Shown here piece by piece: positions 42,436 through 53,522 of a stretch of 64,000 nucleotides of DNA. Position 1 is the first letter of the stretch. Every line of letters starts with the position of its first letter. The notes below the pieces were generated by a model, which worked only from the letters and a program-made list of their open reading frames with translations, ran no database searches and was not told the DNA's origin. Origin of the DNA: Vulcanisaeta distributa JCM 11216 (GTDB taxonomy: Archaea; Thermoproteota; Thermoprotei; Thermoproteales; Thermocladiaceae); assembly GCF_001315985.1 (NCBI RefSeq), contig NZ_BBBI01000007.1, positions 1 to 64,000 of the forward strand, given 5' to 3'. Made by a program: the position numbers and the translations under genes.

Positions 42436-43809
42436 TTAAGATGAAACTTCTTTGTTATTATTTATTGTATTATTAATCACCGAAACAACAACGCCTGCGG
42501 CCAATCTCTCCGCATCACCCTGCGTTGCGAAGGCGAATTCATCATAGGCAACCTCACCATGCATCTCCCTATCACCAATCCTCAGAGCCTGTGGCGGCGC
42601 CCTCAACGGCACGATCTTACTTATTAGCTTAAGGATTAGGTACGTCATTAAGGCGTCATAGGCTATCACCACGGCGACCCCCCCCAATAATTGTAAAACT
42701 ACCTGGAATGGGTTACCATAAAGCGCGCCAGTAAGGCCTGGATCCACATACTTAGTAATGCGTGGATCCGCAAATACTCCGGCGAGAATGCCGCCAATTA
42801 TGCCTGGGACCGCGTGGTCTGAGAATACGCCTAAGGCATCGTCAATGCGTTTCGTAAGCCTAGACCTAAATTGGAACATGTTTAGTGAGTACCATGCGGC
42901 GGCGCTTGACACGGCACCGATTATTACTGCGCCAACGCCATTTACGTAGCCCGCGGCTGGCGTTATACCAACGAGGCCGGCCACCGCGCCGGACACGGCG
43001 CCCGTGAACGTGGGCCTCTCAAGATAGGCCATGTCAAGTATCATCCATACCACGACAGCCACCGCCGTAGCCAGGTTAGTGTTTATCACAGCTATTGCAG
43101 CGTCTATCGTTGACCCATACGGATCACCGCCATTAAATCCGTTCCAACCAAGCCAGACAAGGCCGAGGCCCGCCGCGACCTGGGTCAAGTTATGCGGTTG
43201 TAACTTCCTCTCCTCAACCAACCTCTCGCCAACCATCGCAGCTGCTATGAAGGCCGCTATACCCGCATCAACATGTATTACGTAACCACCTGAGAAATCC
43301 ACAACACCAAGTTGCATAAGCCAACCACCGCCCCCCCAAAGCCAAAAGGCCACTGGACTATAAACGAGCAAGGACCATAGTGGTACGAAGAGCATCCAAG
43401 CCTTAAAGTTCATCCTCTCTATTAGGGCGCCGACCATCAGCGCCGGCGTTATTGCGGCGAAAACGAATTGAAAGAATATCAACGTCGACATGGTTATGTT
43501 AGGGTACTGCTGCGCAGCAGGTACGCTGGCCTGCGACGCAATAATATTGCTTGTTAACGCCGGTATTGGCGTGCCCAATATGTTAAGACTGCCTATCTTC
43601 ACTAACGTAGGTCCAAATGCGAACATGTAGCCCGCTAATACCCAAATGATTAGTACTATGGCAAAGGCGTAGAGCACCATCATCATTGTATTTATTGCAT
43701 ACTTACGCTTGGTCATGCCTCCATAAAGGAGCATTAGGCCAGGTACGCTTTGAAGACCTACGAGGGTCGCTGCCGTGAGCATCCACGCATTACTGCCGGT
43801 GTCTAGCAT
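42436..43809 (-). CDS. amtB: Ammonium transporter Amt
   Basis: 457-residue Amt/Rh channel with about 11 membrane helices. It has [20 protein letters not shown] and [18 protein letters not shown] at the start and the conserved histidine pair of the pore, [14 protein letters not shown] and [12 protein letters not shown]. The C-terminal tail [15 protein letters not shown] is the family end that contacts regulatory PII. The open frame starts at ATG 43809, but a hydrophobic signal-like segment lies upstream in another frame (43815-43900), joined by a Pro-rich linker. The true start may therefore be a GTG near 43900, with one base missing between. Confidence 0.92.
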   Translation of the reverse strand: MLDTGSNAWMLTAATLVGLQSVPGLMLLYGGMTKRKYAINTMMMVLYAFAIVLIIWVLAGYMFAFGPTLVKIGSLNILGTPIPALTSNIIASQASVPAAQQYPNITMSTLIFFQFVFAAITPALMVGALIERMNFKAWMLFVPLWSLLVYSPVAFWLWGGGGWLMQLGVVDFSGGYVIHVDAGIAAFIAAAMVGERLVEERKLQPHNLTQVAAGLGLVWLGWNGFNGGDPYGSTIDAAIAVINTNLATAVAVVVWMILDMAYLERPTFTGAVSGAVAGLVGITPAAGYVNGVGAVIIGAVSSAAAWYSLNMFQFRSRLTKRIDDALGVFSDHAVPGIIGGILAGVFADPRITKYVDPGLTGALYGNPFQVVLQLLGGVAVVIAYDALMTYLILKLISKIVPLRAPPQALRIGDREMHGEVAYDEFAFATQGDAERLAAGVVVSVINNTINNNKEVSS

Positions 43810-44100
43810 GGTGGCACAGAGGCTGGTGGGTACCCAGAGAGATTTGGCGGTGTATCAGCTTAGCAACCATTGCAGTCGCTAAAGCCATGATTAAAAGCAC
43901 TGGCGTTATCCTGCTCAGTATTACTAACCTATTTATCCTATTTACCGTTTTAATGGGTCACTGGGCACAAACTATGTAGACTAAGTAGTTTTTAAGCTTT
44001 TCTCTCTGTGCTATTTATATTATTATCGTAAAAATATTGGATCAGGGAATAAATATAAATTACTATGTATTTTTATTTTAAATATATTGATCATCTTGAT
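43810..44100 (-). other. Probable displaced signal segment of amtB and AT-rich gap
   Basis: On the minus strand the frame from GTG 43900 reads LLIMALATAMVAK, a signal-peptide-like helix, followed in a shifted frame by [17 protein letters not shown], then amt[11 protein letters not shown]. This is what a secreted N-terminus of an archaeal Amt looks like. From 43901 to 44100 there is a T-rich gap before glnA with no other gene seen. Confidence 0.4.
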
Positions 44101-45432
44101 TTAAGCAGTGACTAGGTACTTACTGTACTCCCACTGGGTTATTATATTCCAGGTCTTCTCCCAGGGACCAACATTTGTCAGGTAGTCCTCCCACTCATTC
44201 TGCTTAATCTTAACGTAGGCATTTACCAACTCGCTTGGTAATTCAGCGGCTAGGAAGCTCTTTGATAATTCCTTTAATGTGTCCTCAAGTGTGGCTGGCG
44301 TTTCCTGGGCATTGGCTAACTCATACGCCACCTCCTCAGTTGGTGGTGGTGGTTCCTTCCTATCCTCGAGACCCTTAATTGTGGTCTTCACCATGCCGCG
44401 AAGGCCAGGTATGGGTTCATGCTTGGGTCTGGGTGCTATACTCAATCCTGTTAATCCTCATCTTATACTGTGGTATCCTAATCATGGCGCTCCTATTTGC
44501 GTAGCCCCAGACAATCCTCGTGGGGGGGCCTCGTAGTGAGGTACCAACCTCTTGTATGAATTGACGAGTGGTGCGACGAAGCTGCTTAATGCCCTCGCAT
44601 TGCTCAATATTGCGCTTATTGCGTAGCCGCACTCCTCAGTTATCTTTCCAGTATTGCTCTGGAATAGGTTCTTGCCGTCCTTCCAGACGCTGATGTGCGT
44701 ATGCGCGCCGCTACCGTTGACTCCCCCCCAGAAGGGCTTTGGCATGAATGTGGCCACTAAGCCGTATTTCCTAGCAATGTCCTTAGCCATTATCTTAAAG
44801 TACACAACCTGGTCAGCAAGCCTAAGTGGGTCCGTGGCGCCTATATTTATTTCGTATTGACTTGGTGCGACCTCGTGATGGATCTTCGTATAATTAATGC
44901 CCGCATCGGCTATTGCCGTTATTAACTCCTTCATGAACTGCGACTGCACTGTGACGTTCCAACCATCGAAGTAAATACCTGGGTCAGCAAACGCAGGTTT
45001 ACCACCATCTTCCTTAACCACGAAGAACTCAACCTCAACGCCCATTAGGAACTCATAGCCCTTCGACCTAGCCTGCTCCAGTGTATCATTAAGTACCCTC
45101 CTCGGGTCGAGCGGTGATGGTTTATCTGCTATGTCAGATATAAGTGTGAATACGTCGGCTACCTTACCATCCTGCCAATACTCAATGTACACAGCCCTTG
45201 GGTCGACATACGCCACGAAGTCACTCCTATTTACTGTTGAGTATGATGGTATTGACGAGGCATCAAAGGGCATTCCATCAATGAAGAGGTCCTTGGCCAT
45301 GTCTATTGGTACTATTTCGGACCTTGGTGCGCCGTTTATGTCGACTATTATGAACTTAACGTACTTTATGCCTGAGGCCTTTAGGATTCTCCATAGGTCT
45401 GCCGGTTCGATTTCTAGGCTCTTTGTGGGCAC
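44101..45432 (-). CDS. glnA: Glutamine synthetase, frame broken
   Basis: Makes glutamine from glutamate, ammonia and ATP. GTG at 45432. The piece 44482-45432 has DINGAPRSEIVPID, DGMPFDASSIPSYSTVNRSD, YEFLMGVEVEFFVV, HEVAPSQYEINIG and GSGAHTHISVWKDGKN (metal and ammonia sites). A C run near 44520 is 7 where YEAPTRIVWGYANRS requires 5, shifting the frame; the rest then reads SAMIRIPQYKMR and the C-terminal ANAQETPATLEDTLKEL. The gene lies next to amtB in the same direction, so ammonia uptake and assimilation are paired. Confidence 0.93.
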
Positions 45433-45645
45433 GGATAATGTGCATAAAGAGGTTTTTAAGCTTTATTCTTATTATACTTAGTCTTTCCGTAATAATATAT
45501 AGTACGAGATAATTCATATATATTCATAATATTTTATTTAATTTAACATCATAACGCATTAAAGTATATTGAGTAAGTCCTGATACCGTAATTACCCATC
45601 ATGAACAAAAGGTTTTATTAATTGGCCCTCCTATGTGGCGTTGAT

Positions 45646-46164
45646 ATGATGCAGATAAAGCTTGGTTTTGAGGAGTGGCGTAAGTTGGGTAAGGAGATTG
45701 AGAGGATCGCCCAGAGTGATGAACTTGAGTTAATCATTAGTATGACATTTGGATTTACGGGCATTGAGGGTAATGAGGGTGAGGAGGAAGAGGAGGTTGA
45801 GGAGGAACATGAACATCATCACCATCACATAACGGAATTACCTAGGGAGGTCATCGAGGAACTGAATGATTTCATGGACATACTAAAGACAAAGTATAAT
45901 GCAAAGATTGACCACCACGTGCATGGAGACCACGCAGGCGTGGTCGCCTCAGTGATGACAAATGGTAAGGATGCAATAAACGTGTTTAGGAACATAATCG
46001 ATGATGCCAAGAACTGCGAGAACTGCGTATTAGCTGGAATTGACGGTGAGTTTCACCTTGGTAATGACGTTAGTATAATCTTCTTCGGCGATAGTTATAA
46101 GTTAACATTCATATTACCTGCCCAGGACGGTAGGCGATTAATAATTAGTGAGGTAAATACCTAG
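45646..46164 (+). CDS. Hypothetical protein with a Glu/His-rich linker
   Basis: About 172 residues from ATG 45646 (an ATG three bases on is as likely). I do not recognise a family. Residues 1-45 are MMQIKLGFEEWRKLGKEIER with a hydrophobic segment LIISMTFGFTGIEG. A natural acidic/histidine stretch follows, EEEEEVEEEHEHHHHH, then helical DFMDILKTKYNAKIDHH with DHHVHGDHAGVV, rich in His, and the pair CENC. The His, Asp and Cys clusters suggest binding of a metal such as nickel or zinc. The 3' end overlaps the converging thioredoxin gene. Confidence 0.6.
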   Translation: MMQIKLGFEEWRKLGKEIERIAQSDELELIISMTFGFTGIEGNEGEEEEEVEEEHEHHHHHITELPREVIEELNDFMDILKTKYNAKIDHHVHGDHAGVVASVMTNGKDAINVFRNIIDDAKNCENCVLAGIDGEFHLGNDVSIIFFGDSYKLTFILPAQDGRRLIISEVNT

Positions 46165-46582
46165 GGCTTAACTCCTAGGTAAATCTCGATATACCTCCTC
46201 ATCGTGTTATAATCAACGGCACCAATTATTCTATAGATTTCTTCACCATTCCTGAATAGTATCGTGGTTGGTATTGACATAACACCATACTCAGCGGCAA
46301 TCTCTGGGTATGAATCGACATCGATACGCCCAAAGAATACCCTGCCCGCAAATACCTGGGCCAACTTATTGAGTATTGGTTCCATTATCCTGCAGGGTAT
46401 GCACCAGTCAGCGTAGAAATCAATCACGGAGGCTGAGCACTCCCTAATGTACGATACGAAGTTGGTATTGTTAAGTACTGCAATACCATTAGGCACGTAG
46501 GCCTATTAATTTGTGTTTCCCTGGCACGTGCCATTATCATTTCCCTGTATATTCTCTCAATTATCTCCCTCTCCTCATCCAT
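46161..46582 (-). CDS. Thioredoxin-family protein, frame break near residue 28
   Basis: Thioredoxin fold with the redox motif WCIPC in FYADWCIPCRIMEPILNKL, then FFGRIDVDSYPEIAAEYGV and SIPTTILFRNGEEI with the cis-proline. The common crenarchaeal N-terminal helix DEEREIIERIYREMIM lies in a shifted frame from ATG 46582, joined by one base change near 46500. A TATA box TTTTAAA is about 28 bases before that ATG. It probably reduces cytosolic disulfides; the GTG at 46496 is the start of the intact frame only. Confidence 0.85.
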
Positions 46583-46638
46583 CCTAAAGGGCAAATTACT
46601 GAGCCTTTAAAAGCCGTTAGCGCCTGTTCACTCGCAAA

Positions 46639-47527
46639 TCAACTCAGTACATACACACCATACACCTTATTAATATTGTCCACACAAAGCGTGTGTAGGA
46701 ATTCCTCATTGATGAAACCATTTATTAAGTAACTCCTTAACTTCCTAATTAATGTCCACGGTGGTATCACAGCACCGGGCCTCTTGGGATCATCAATGAA
46801 GTCACTCTCAACAACGAACCTCGGCCCATGCTTAACGGCCTCCTCAAACTCGCCCCCTCCTCCCCATGGGTATTGATGGCATTATACCATTATTACTAGC
46901 CATGTCAATCGTTACGGGCTCTGCATGATGCATAATAACACTATAGGGCCTATTGCCCACCCTTTTGACCATATTTATTATTGATAATGCAGTGTCAATA
47001 CCATTCCTCTCCAGGTGTAGGTGTACGATAGCATTGACGTCCTTGGCAACGCCGAATGCGTACTCTAACAATTCATTGAAGAGGTTAGTAACGTCGCCCG
47101 GCACCTCCCAATGGGGCCTACCAACCTCGCCGATACCCACAGCCTTGCCTTCCCTAACATACTCAGCAGCTAAGTCAATTCCCCTTCTCATGAAGTCAAG
47201 AACCTCCTCCCTGGACCAACCCCTCCTGAGTAATTCATAACCCTCGGCTGGGTGTAAGCCAACAACGGCCACGGACTTAACGCCCTCCTCATTAATAATC
47301 CTGGCGGACTCCACGGTGATGTCGTACATCCTCCTAACACTGTCAAGATCCCCCCCAGGCGTTAAACCTAGGCTCCAGGTGAGTAGGGCGACTATCACTA
47401 TGAATCTGCCACCCTCCCTCTTAAACCTTCTCGCCAACTCCCTGGGGCCCATGCCGATTACAGGGTTTGTATGTGCATGGTTATCGCATAGTGGTAATTC
47501 CCTGCCCTGCATTGCCATGTGGTTCAT
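46639..47527 (-). CDS. TatD-like metal hydrolase, frame broken
   Basis: Amidohydrolase-fold protein. It starts LPLCDNHAHTNPVIGMGP (metal-binding DNHAH), has GLHPAEGYELLRRG, GKAVGIGEVGRPHWEV (Glu), NAIVHLHLERNG (His) and VIMHHAEP (His), then after a break near 46858 the Asp region FVVESDFIDDP and a C-terminal helix LHTLCVDNINKVYGVYV. The pattern matches archaeal TatD-related hydrolases of uncertain substrate, perhaps DNase-like. Length of about 290 residues is normal. No operon partner on the same strand is evident. Confidence 0.75.
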
Positions 47528-47560
47528 GTTTTTATTAGGACTTAATTAATAACCCTTCAG

Positions 47561-48459
47561 GTGATACTTGGCAATCAATTACTGAGCACCCTAAGGAGTC
47601 TCGGCATTCATAGGTTGTGCATACCCCCCCACAGGCTCAAGTGCAATTATTACCTGCCGCAGTGCATAGCCGTGAATTTATTACTGGGTAAGTACGTACT
47701 GTGCTTAGGCGGTTTTGGTTACCGCGTAATTACGGGAATTAATGAACTTGAGGTGCTTGCGTTATCCTTAACGGGTACAATACCATGCGATGTATACCTA
47801 ACTAAGCCCGAGGATTGCTTGGTGTCACTGGATTTCCCAATTAATGCTCCTGAGAAGCCGCACTTCATAATTGACCTATCCCTCTGGAGCGATCATACGG
47901 ATTCCGAGAAGAACGAACTCATAGAGCAGGTACTGGCGTCGATAAATACCGTAAGGAGGTACCTTTGGGACCCGAATCTGGAATTAACAAGTGTGAATGA
48001 TGAGTTCCTCGATAAATTTAACAAATTCGCCAGGGGGGGGTTTAGGCACGGCGTAGTTATTAGACGAGACCTATCTATCATACGCGGCAATGCGGTTATG
48101 CTTGATCCGGAGGGTGATTGCGTACTTAATGAGGAGTTGATAAGGAATGTCCATACATTCATTATTGGGGGGGTATTGTCGATAAGGAGAGGAGGATTAA
48201 GGGCGAGACGGCTAGGCTGTATAGGCTGCTTGGCCTTAGTGTACCTAGGTGCAGGATCGAGCTTAGGGGATCGATAATAGGCGTTCCTGATAGGATAAAT
48301 AAGGTGATCGAAATAATACTAACGACACTATTTGAGACCGGCAATGTCGAGGCTGCGATCATCAGGGCTATGTCCAAGAGGGATAGGGTGAATAGGCTGT
48401 TTTATGAAATCCAAAGGGCTGCGTATAGGTTACGTAGGAGGGTAGCACCGTGCTTGTGA
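47561..48459 (+). CDS. Trm10-like tRNA (position 9) methyltransferase, frame broken
   Basis: SPOUT-fold methyltransferase. GTG start at 47561. It has FIIDLSLWSDHT, KNELIEQVLASINTVRRYLW, HGVVIRRDLS, and near the C-terminus HTFIIGGIVDKERRIKGETA (the SAM-binding knot region) after a break near 48172 at a 7-G run, then GLSVPRCRIELRG and RVNRLFYEIQRAAYRLRR. In archaea Trm10 homologues make m1A9 and/or m1G9 in tRNA. The C-terminal end overlaps the next small gene by 10 bases, suggesting co-translation. Confidence 0.75.
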
Positions 48460-48638
48460 TCCCGAAATCCATGGTAAGCAGGATCAATTGGGTCAATGCA
48501 ACTGAGGAGGAATTGAATTTAGCACTAAGGAAGTCGCACATTTACGTGATTAATGACGAGGAACTAAGCAAATACCTATCACTCGGTATGGCTAGGCCTG
48601 GACCCCCCCTAACGAGCAAATACGTAAGTAAAGCATAA
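48450..48638 (+). CDS. Small conserved-type protein between trm10 and rpl34e
   Basis: 62 residues from GTG 48450, overlapping the trm10 stop. Not recognised. It reads MLVIPKSMVSRINWVNATEEELN, then RKSHIYVINDEELSKYL, and ends GPPLTSKYVSKA, soluble and mixed alpha/beta in look. The 7-C run at 48601 adds a Pro. Context (tRNA modification, L34e, cmk) suggests an information-processing role; this is inference. Confidence 0.55.
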   Translation: MLVIPKSMVSRINWVNATEEELNLALRKSHIYVINDEELSKYLSLGMARPGPPLTSKYVSKA

Positions 48639-48666
48639 AAACTCATAGGTGATTTGGCGAGCAATT

Positions 48667-48933
48667 ATGCCAAGGCCGGCATTAAGGTCAAGGAGATTAA
48701 GGAGAACGCAAGCCAGAACGCCGGGTGGCAAGCACGTAGTTCATTACGAAAAGAGGCTTGCCTCTAAACCAAGATGCGCCATCTGTGGAAAGCCGCTCCA
48801 GGGCATTGATGAGGCTAGGGTTAAGACCAGGCATGTTTCTGGTTTAATGGTATCGAGGCCATACGGCGGCTATATTTGTCACAGATGCTTGGCCCTCGCC
48901 CTTAGGATGGCCGTACGATTGTCCTCAACGTGA
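48667..48933 (+). CDS. rpl34e: Large ribosomal subunit protein eL34
   Basis: 88 residues from ATG 48667, intact. It starts MPRPALRSRRLRRTQARTPGG and shows the zinc-finger cysteines CAICGKPLQG and ICHRCLALALR. The track's longer frame upstream is not needed. Sits directly before cmk, the usual archaeal arrangement. Confidence 0.93.
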   Translation: MPRPALRSRRLRRTQARTPGGKHVVHYEKRLASKPRCAICGKPLQGIDEARVKTRHVSGLMVSRPYGGYICHRCLALALRMAVRLSST

Positions 48934-48939
48934 TTAGAA

Positions 48940-49484
48940 ATGGGTATTGTAGCCATTAGTGGACAAGCAGCCAGTGGGAAGACCACAGTGGCCAGAGAAT
49001 TGGCAAATAGGTTGAATTACAGATTTGTATCTGCTGGTGAGTTATTTAGGAAAATAGCCATTCAACGAGGCATATCGTTACTCGAGCTTCATAGGATTGC
49101 AGAGACGGACTTTAGCATTGATAAGGCCGTTGATGAGGAGACAATCAAGGAGGCTAGAAAGGGTAATGTAGTTATTGAGGGCCACCTAGCCGCTTGGATA
49201 CTCAGGGATGTGGCTGATGTACGCATTTATCTGAAAGCCGATATTAAGGCTAGGTCGCAGAGGTTGTCGGCTAGGGATGGTAAGTCAATTGAGGATGCGT
49301 TGAGAGAGATTAAGGCCCGGGAAGAATCAAATAGGAGAAGGTACCTGCCATCTATGGCATTGATATAAGCGATATCTCATTTTTTGATCTCGTCATTGAT
49401 ACAACATACATAGATGCTAAGAAGGTCGTCGATATTATCTATGAGTATGTGTATAATGTATTACGTAATAAGGGCAGGTTTTAA
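48940..49484 (+). CDS. cmk: Cytidylate kinase, frame broken near the 3' end
   Basis: Archaeal-type CMP kinase. ATG 48940 gives MGIVAISGQAASGKTTVAREL with a P-loop, then FVSAGELFRKIAIQRGISL, DEETIKEARKGNVVIEGHLAAWI and YLKADIKARSQRLSARDG (substrate and lid Arg). A break near 49350 after RRYL joins IYGIDISDISFFDLVIDTT and IYEYVYNVLRNKGRF, ending at 49484. Length of about 181 residues is normal. It follows rpl34e by 6 bases. Confidence 0.9.
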
Positions 49485-49704
49485 CTTAACACCCCAATTA
49501 CGCGGCTAACTAATCCACCGTCGTTAATCCTCAACTAGTAACTTAAATCAAGTTGTCTCACAGAACCCACTCGGTAATGGATTCAGGAAGTAATTGAACG
49601 CACAGCTTTAAGGTTAAAGTCATAAGGGTGCTTATTAAACTCATTAATGCAATGCTAATTTTTATGCTGAGCCGATATACTACATCCTTAGTGATTACAT
49701 TTAC

Positions 49705-50066
49705 TTAGCCTAATATCTTTCGATACGCCCTTAGCCAGGTATAGATTGATTCACCGCCAGCCACGTACTTGTCCTTCATGAGTCTGTAAGCTGATACATA
49801 GCCTTTATAGACGAGGTACGCGTAATAGCTATTAAGCTTGGCCTTGATCACGTTAGCTTGTCGGACTTCGCCATAAGGAGGGCCATGTGGTATGCGTAAT
49901 ACTCCCTGGTCTTGACATCACCGTTCCACCACTTATCATAGAATACGTCGAGAAAGCTTAGGTACTCATCGATCTTATCCTTAAACGGGTCCCTCACGTG
50001 CCTTGCCAATACTTCCCTTAATTCATCCTTCCACGTCCTCACCTCCTTGGGCTGTATAATACTCAT
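49705..50066 (-). CDS. Small helical hypothetical protein, frame broken
   Basis: About 120 residues, not recognised. The first half is MSIIQPKEVRTWKDELREVL, then KIDEYLSFLDVFYDKWWNG and YAYHMALLMAKSDKL; after a break near 49857 it reads NVIKAKLNSYYAYLVYKGYVSAYRLMKDKY and ends at YRKILG. Almost all helix with many aromatic residues, no membrane segment, no motif. It may pack as a helical repeat. Upstream on the same strand is a small membrane protein, 50147-50425. Confidence 0.5.
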
Positions 50067-50146
50067 CAGAGTAGCTAGTTATTTCTCTTTCTATTTAAAT
50101 CTTTCTCTTTTTAATCAAAAGAGAAAATGATCACACCATACCTAGG

Positions 50147-50425
50147 TTATCCAGTAATTAGGCTTACCTTAGCTCCTGAGTTACTTAATAAATACTGAAC
50201 CGCTTGATAGGTGTAATCCGCTATAATTTTTAGTAATGTGTATGACAAATAACCCAGTTTATAAATAATATATCCTCCTATATATAATAAATCACTAACC
50301 TGCTTATCTCCAATGCTAAATATGTATGCCTTTAGCTCAGCCTTAAATGGAGCGACTATTGAGTAGATCAGGGCCAGAGCCACTATAACTAGTAGTACCT
50401 CGAAAAACACCCTAACAGCACTCAT
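50147..50425 (-). CDS. Small membrane protein of unknown function
   Basis: 92 residues. One strong N-terminal helix, VFFEVLLVIVALALIYSIV, then a loop with KAELKAYIFS and two weaker hydrophobic stretches near GGYIIYKLGYLSYTLLKII and YQAVQYLLS. Tyrosine-rich. No family recognised. It is transcribed away from the Memo gene, between 49705-50066 and 50490. Confidence 0.45.
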   Translation of the reverse strand: MSAVRVFFEVLLVIVALALIYSIVAPFKAELKAYIFSIGDKQVSDLLYIGGYIIYKLGYLSYTLLKIIADYTYQAVQYLLSNSGAKVSLITG

Positions 50426-50489
50426 ATTTAATTATACCTAATTGAATTAATTAATTAAATATTTCGTTTAATCGAATACGAGAATATCC

Positions 50490-51359
50490 TCATAGGTAAA
50501 AGGCTATTGATGCGTAACCCACGGTCTCCAATGTATAGCCACTGGTGTCGCCAGACGTGGCATGCCTCAATAGTACCACGTTCTTAACACCAAGTCTCTT
50601 GGCTGCAATTATCGCTGTCGCAATTGCACCATAACCACAAGCTGACACATCATAACGCTCAATAACGTCGAAGAAGGAATCCTCATCAAGCCTAAGGACT
50701 GGGTCTATGGCCCTCATGTCCTTCTCAGTGGTTATTTCATGAGGCTCATAATGATTCCAATCACTGGAAGCCACATAGACTATAGAACTTGGCTCATGAC
50801 TTAATATGACCTCGGCAATTGCATTGCAAGGTCCTTAGCCACCTCCTTTGTCTGTCTCCAAATTATTATTGGCACGATCTTCACGTTATTGCCAAATATG
50901 TACTGTATAAAGGGTAATTGAACCTCAAGTGAGTGCTCCTGGACAAAGGCATAGGTGTCAGGTTCCAGGTACTTAACCCTACTCATCAGTTCCTTGGCCA
51001 CCTCAGAATCAACCTCAAGGGTACCAAGTGGGGGGGTTTCCCAGGCACCCTCGGGGGGGTATATGGCTACAGGCGCGCCAATACCATAGTGATTAGGCCC
51101 AACTAGGATGAACGTCCTTGGACTATGAAACCTGTAAACCTCAGCGAAGGACATGGCAGCCACGGGACCCGAGTATACATATCCTGCGTGTGGGACTATG
51201 ACTATGGGCACGGCCTTAAACCCCCCCTCACGGGGGCTGCCTAACTAATTGACCAGGGCCTAATGGGTGGCTTATTGACCATTCAATCTGCTTGATTAAT
51301 TTATCCCTATCAGCCTCATAGAATGCACCCGCAACCGCTGGTTTGCGTACCTTGGCCAT
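50490..51359 (-). CDS. Memo-family protein, frame broken
   Basis: ATG 51359 gives [20 protein letters not shown]. Memo hallmarks are [19 protein letters not shown] (first metal His), GPNHYGIG (second), [16 protein letters not shown] and [13 protein letters not shown] with the conserved Cys, then [17 protein letters not shown]. Breaks lie near 51230 (the 7-C run) and 50790. The MEMO1 fold is found in archaea and eukaryotes; metal binding is known but the reaction in archaea is unclear. It is upstream of uS2 in the opposite order to the reading strand (uS2 starts further right). Confidence 0.85.
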
Positions 51360-51430
51360 ACAGTGATTAGTCTAGGCCGGGAAAAATAAACGCTTTACTT
51401 TGCATTGATTAGTTAATTAATCTCAGTGCT

Positions 51431-52107
51431 TTATTGGCTAACTCCCTCAATCGATATCCTGACCTCGAATTCCTCAGGTGGCACAGGCAGGTCCTCATTC
51501 TCCTTCAACTCGCCCCTAACCCTAAGCACCTGCCTAGCCAATAACCAGTATATCAGCGCCAAGCTCCTCCTCCCTTGTTGTTGCATGGTATTATCAAGTC
51601 CACGTAGGATATTGGCGTGTCCGTATCCACGAGCGCAATGACTGGTATACCCATCGTGGCTGCCTCCTCAATCGCCTGCGCATCCGCCTTTGGGTCAGTG
51701 GATATTAGTAGGTCAGCCTCTATGTAGTGGTTAAGGTTCGGGTTTGTGAATGTCCCTGGTATGAACCTACCCGTTATCGCCCTACACCTAACGAATTTAC
51801 AGAACATCTCCACTGGCTTGAAGCCATAGGGCTTGGCTGAGTAGGCTACCACCTTCTCAGGGTCATACATAGTAATCATCTTGGCCGCAATCCTAATCCT
51901 CTCATCAATCTTCCTAAGATTGAGAATCCTAAGACCATCAGGCCTCACGGAAAACACGAAGCCCCTCCTCTGCAGATAGGCATTGGACACCCTAGTACCA
52001 AGCCTAACACCAGCCGCTAGGTAGCGCTCAATTGCAATTAGCAGCTCCTCCTGCGGTGGAACCGGCGCAAGCCCTTCCTCACGGGTCTCCTTACGTTCCT
52101 CACCCAT
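51431..52107 (-). CDS. rps2: Small ribosomal subunit protein uS2, frame broken at the end
   Basis: About 225 residues. Starts MGEERKETREEGLAPVPPQE, with RYLAAGVRLGTRVSNAYLQRR, MYDPEKVVAYSAKPYGFKP, GRFIPGTFTNP, LLISTDPKADAQAIEEAATMG and VDLIIPCNNKG. A break near 51585 joins the C-terminal tail YWLLARQVLRVRGEL to EEFEVRISIEGVSQ, ending at 51431. It follows enolase on the same strand, the conserved archaeal eno-rps2 order. Confidence 0.92.
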
Positions 52108-52170
52108 TGAGAACTACGGTGAAGAATCTAATTAATAAGTATTTCACTATGAAGAATTTAATAGTGAGTA

Positions 52171-53438
52171 TTAATGCCTAAGCCTTTGGACTAATGACTG
52201 ATTCATCCTGGCTGCCTTACCCATGTAGTCCTGAATCCTAATCAACTCATTAAGCTTGACAATCCTCTCACCACCAAGGACCCCGCTCTTGATTATCGGT
52301 GCCCCAAAGCCAACGGCTATGTGCGCCAGGGTCTCATACTCAGTATCGCCAGATCTATGGGACACCACTGGCACGTAACCGTTAGACACCGCCAACCTAA
52401 CAGCCTCCCAAGCCCTTGATAATGTGCCTATTTGATCGGGCTTTATTATTATGGCGTTTGCGGCACCCTCCTTAATGCCCCCTGGTTAACCTGGATGGAT
52501 TCGTCGTGAATAGATCATCACCAACAATTAGGCACTTGTCGCCTATGGAGTCCGTTAGCTCCGCGAAGGATTGGAAGTCCTCCTCATGGAATGGGTCCTC
52601 GACGTAGACAAGCCCGTACTTCTCAATCAACCCCCCCTAACAAACTCAAGCTGTTCCTTGGGCGTTCTTGAAACCCCCTCATTGGTGTATACGTACTTCT
52701 CACCATTCCATAGTGTTGATGCCGCCATATCAACGCCAATCCCTATTTCAAAACCCATCTTGGAGCTGACCTCCTTAACAGCCCTACTCAGGATATCCAA
52801 TGCCACGTTAGTGGATACTTTGGCTGACCAAGCACCCTCATCATTACGACCACCGGTAAACGTTGGGTCAGCCTTAACCAACTCCTTAAAGACAGCCCTA
52901 TGAACCTCAATGTTGGCTTTAAGGGCGGAGTAAATGTCCTGTGCGCCGTACGGTAGCACCAGGAATTCCTGAATATCAGGGCCAAGCCCGCGGCTATGCT
53001 TACCACCGCCAATTACATTACCGAGTGGGTACGGCAAATCCCTGATATTAGCGCCGCCAAGGTGTTGATAAAGTGGTATCTCTAGGGCGTTTGCCGCTGC
53101 CCTGGCGGTTGCCATTGACGTGGCTATGGCAACCGCACCGCCTATCCTCGAGAAGTTCTCCGTACCATCGATCTCCTCAAGCCTTGCATCAACTTCACCC
53201 TGTATTGACGCATCCAAACCCATTAGGTCAGGTGCCACGCTCTTCTCAAAGGTACTAATTGCCAGGTCGACGTCGTTATTGGGGAAGTAAACGACCTCGT
53301 GAGAGCCCTTGATGCACCGGCTGGTGCTGCCGCCCTCCCATAACCATCTGTCAGGTATACTTCAACTTCAACGGTCTCCTCACCCCTTGAGTTAAAGATT
53401 TTCCTGATACCCAAATCCTCTATGGTCGTGTCTGGCAT
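52171..53438 (-). CDS. eno: Enolase, several frame breaks
   Basis: Interconverts 2-phosphoglycerate and PEP. ATG 53438. Motifs: [16 protein letters not shown] and AAAPAGAS at the start; [27 protein letters not shown]-type [20 protein letters not shown], and [16 protein letters not shown] at the end. Breaks lie near 53240, 52625 and 52480-52500. A C run near 52631 precedes FVRGG. As a central enzyme, its breaks are artefactual. It lies upstream of rps2. Confidence 0.92.
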
Positions 53439-53522
53439 AAACCCTAGTAAGGTGAAGAGCCCCAGTATTAATGTGTTATTAGCGGTAAGTATACGTTTAC
53501 TTTACGTATACGCATCAATCCA

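Noticed and set aside
45800-45835. Cloning-tag contamination at the His tract
   Set aside because: It is within a longer acidic/His-rich frame with native codon style and no vector sequence near.
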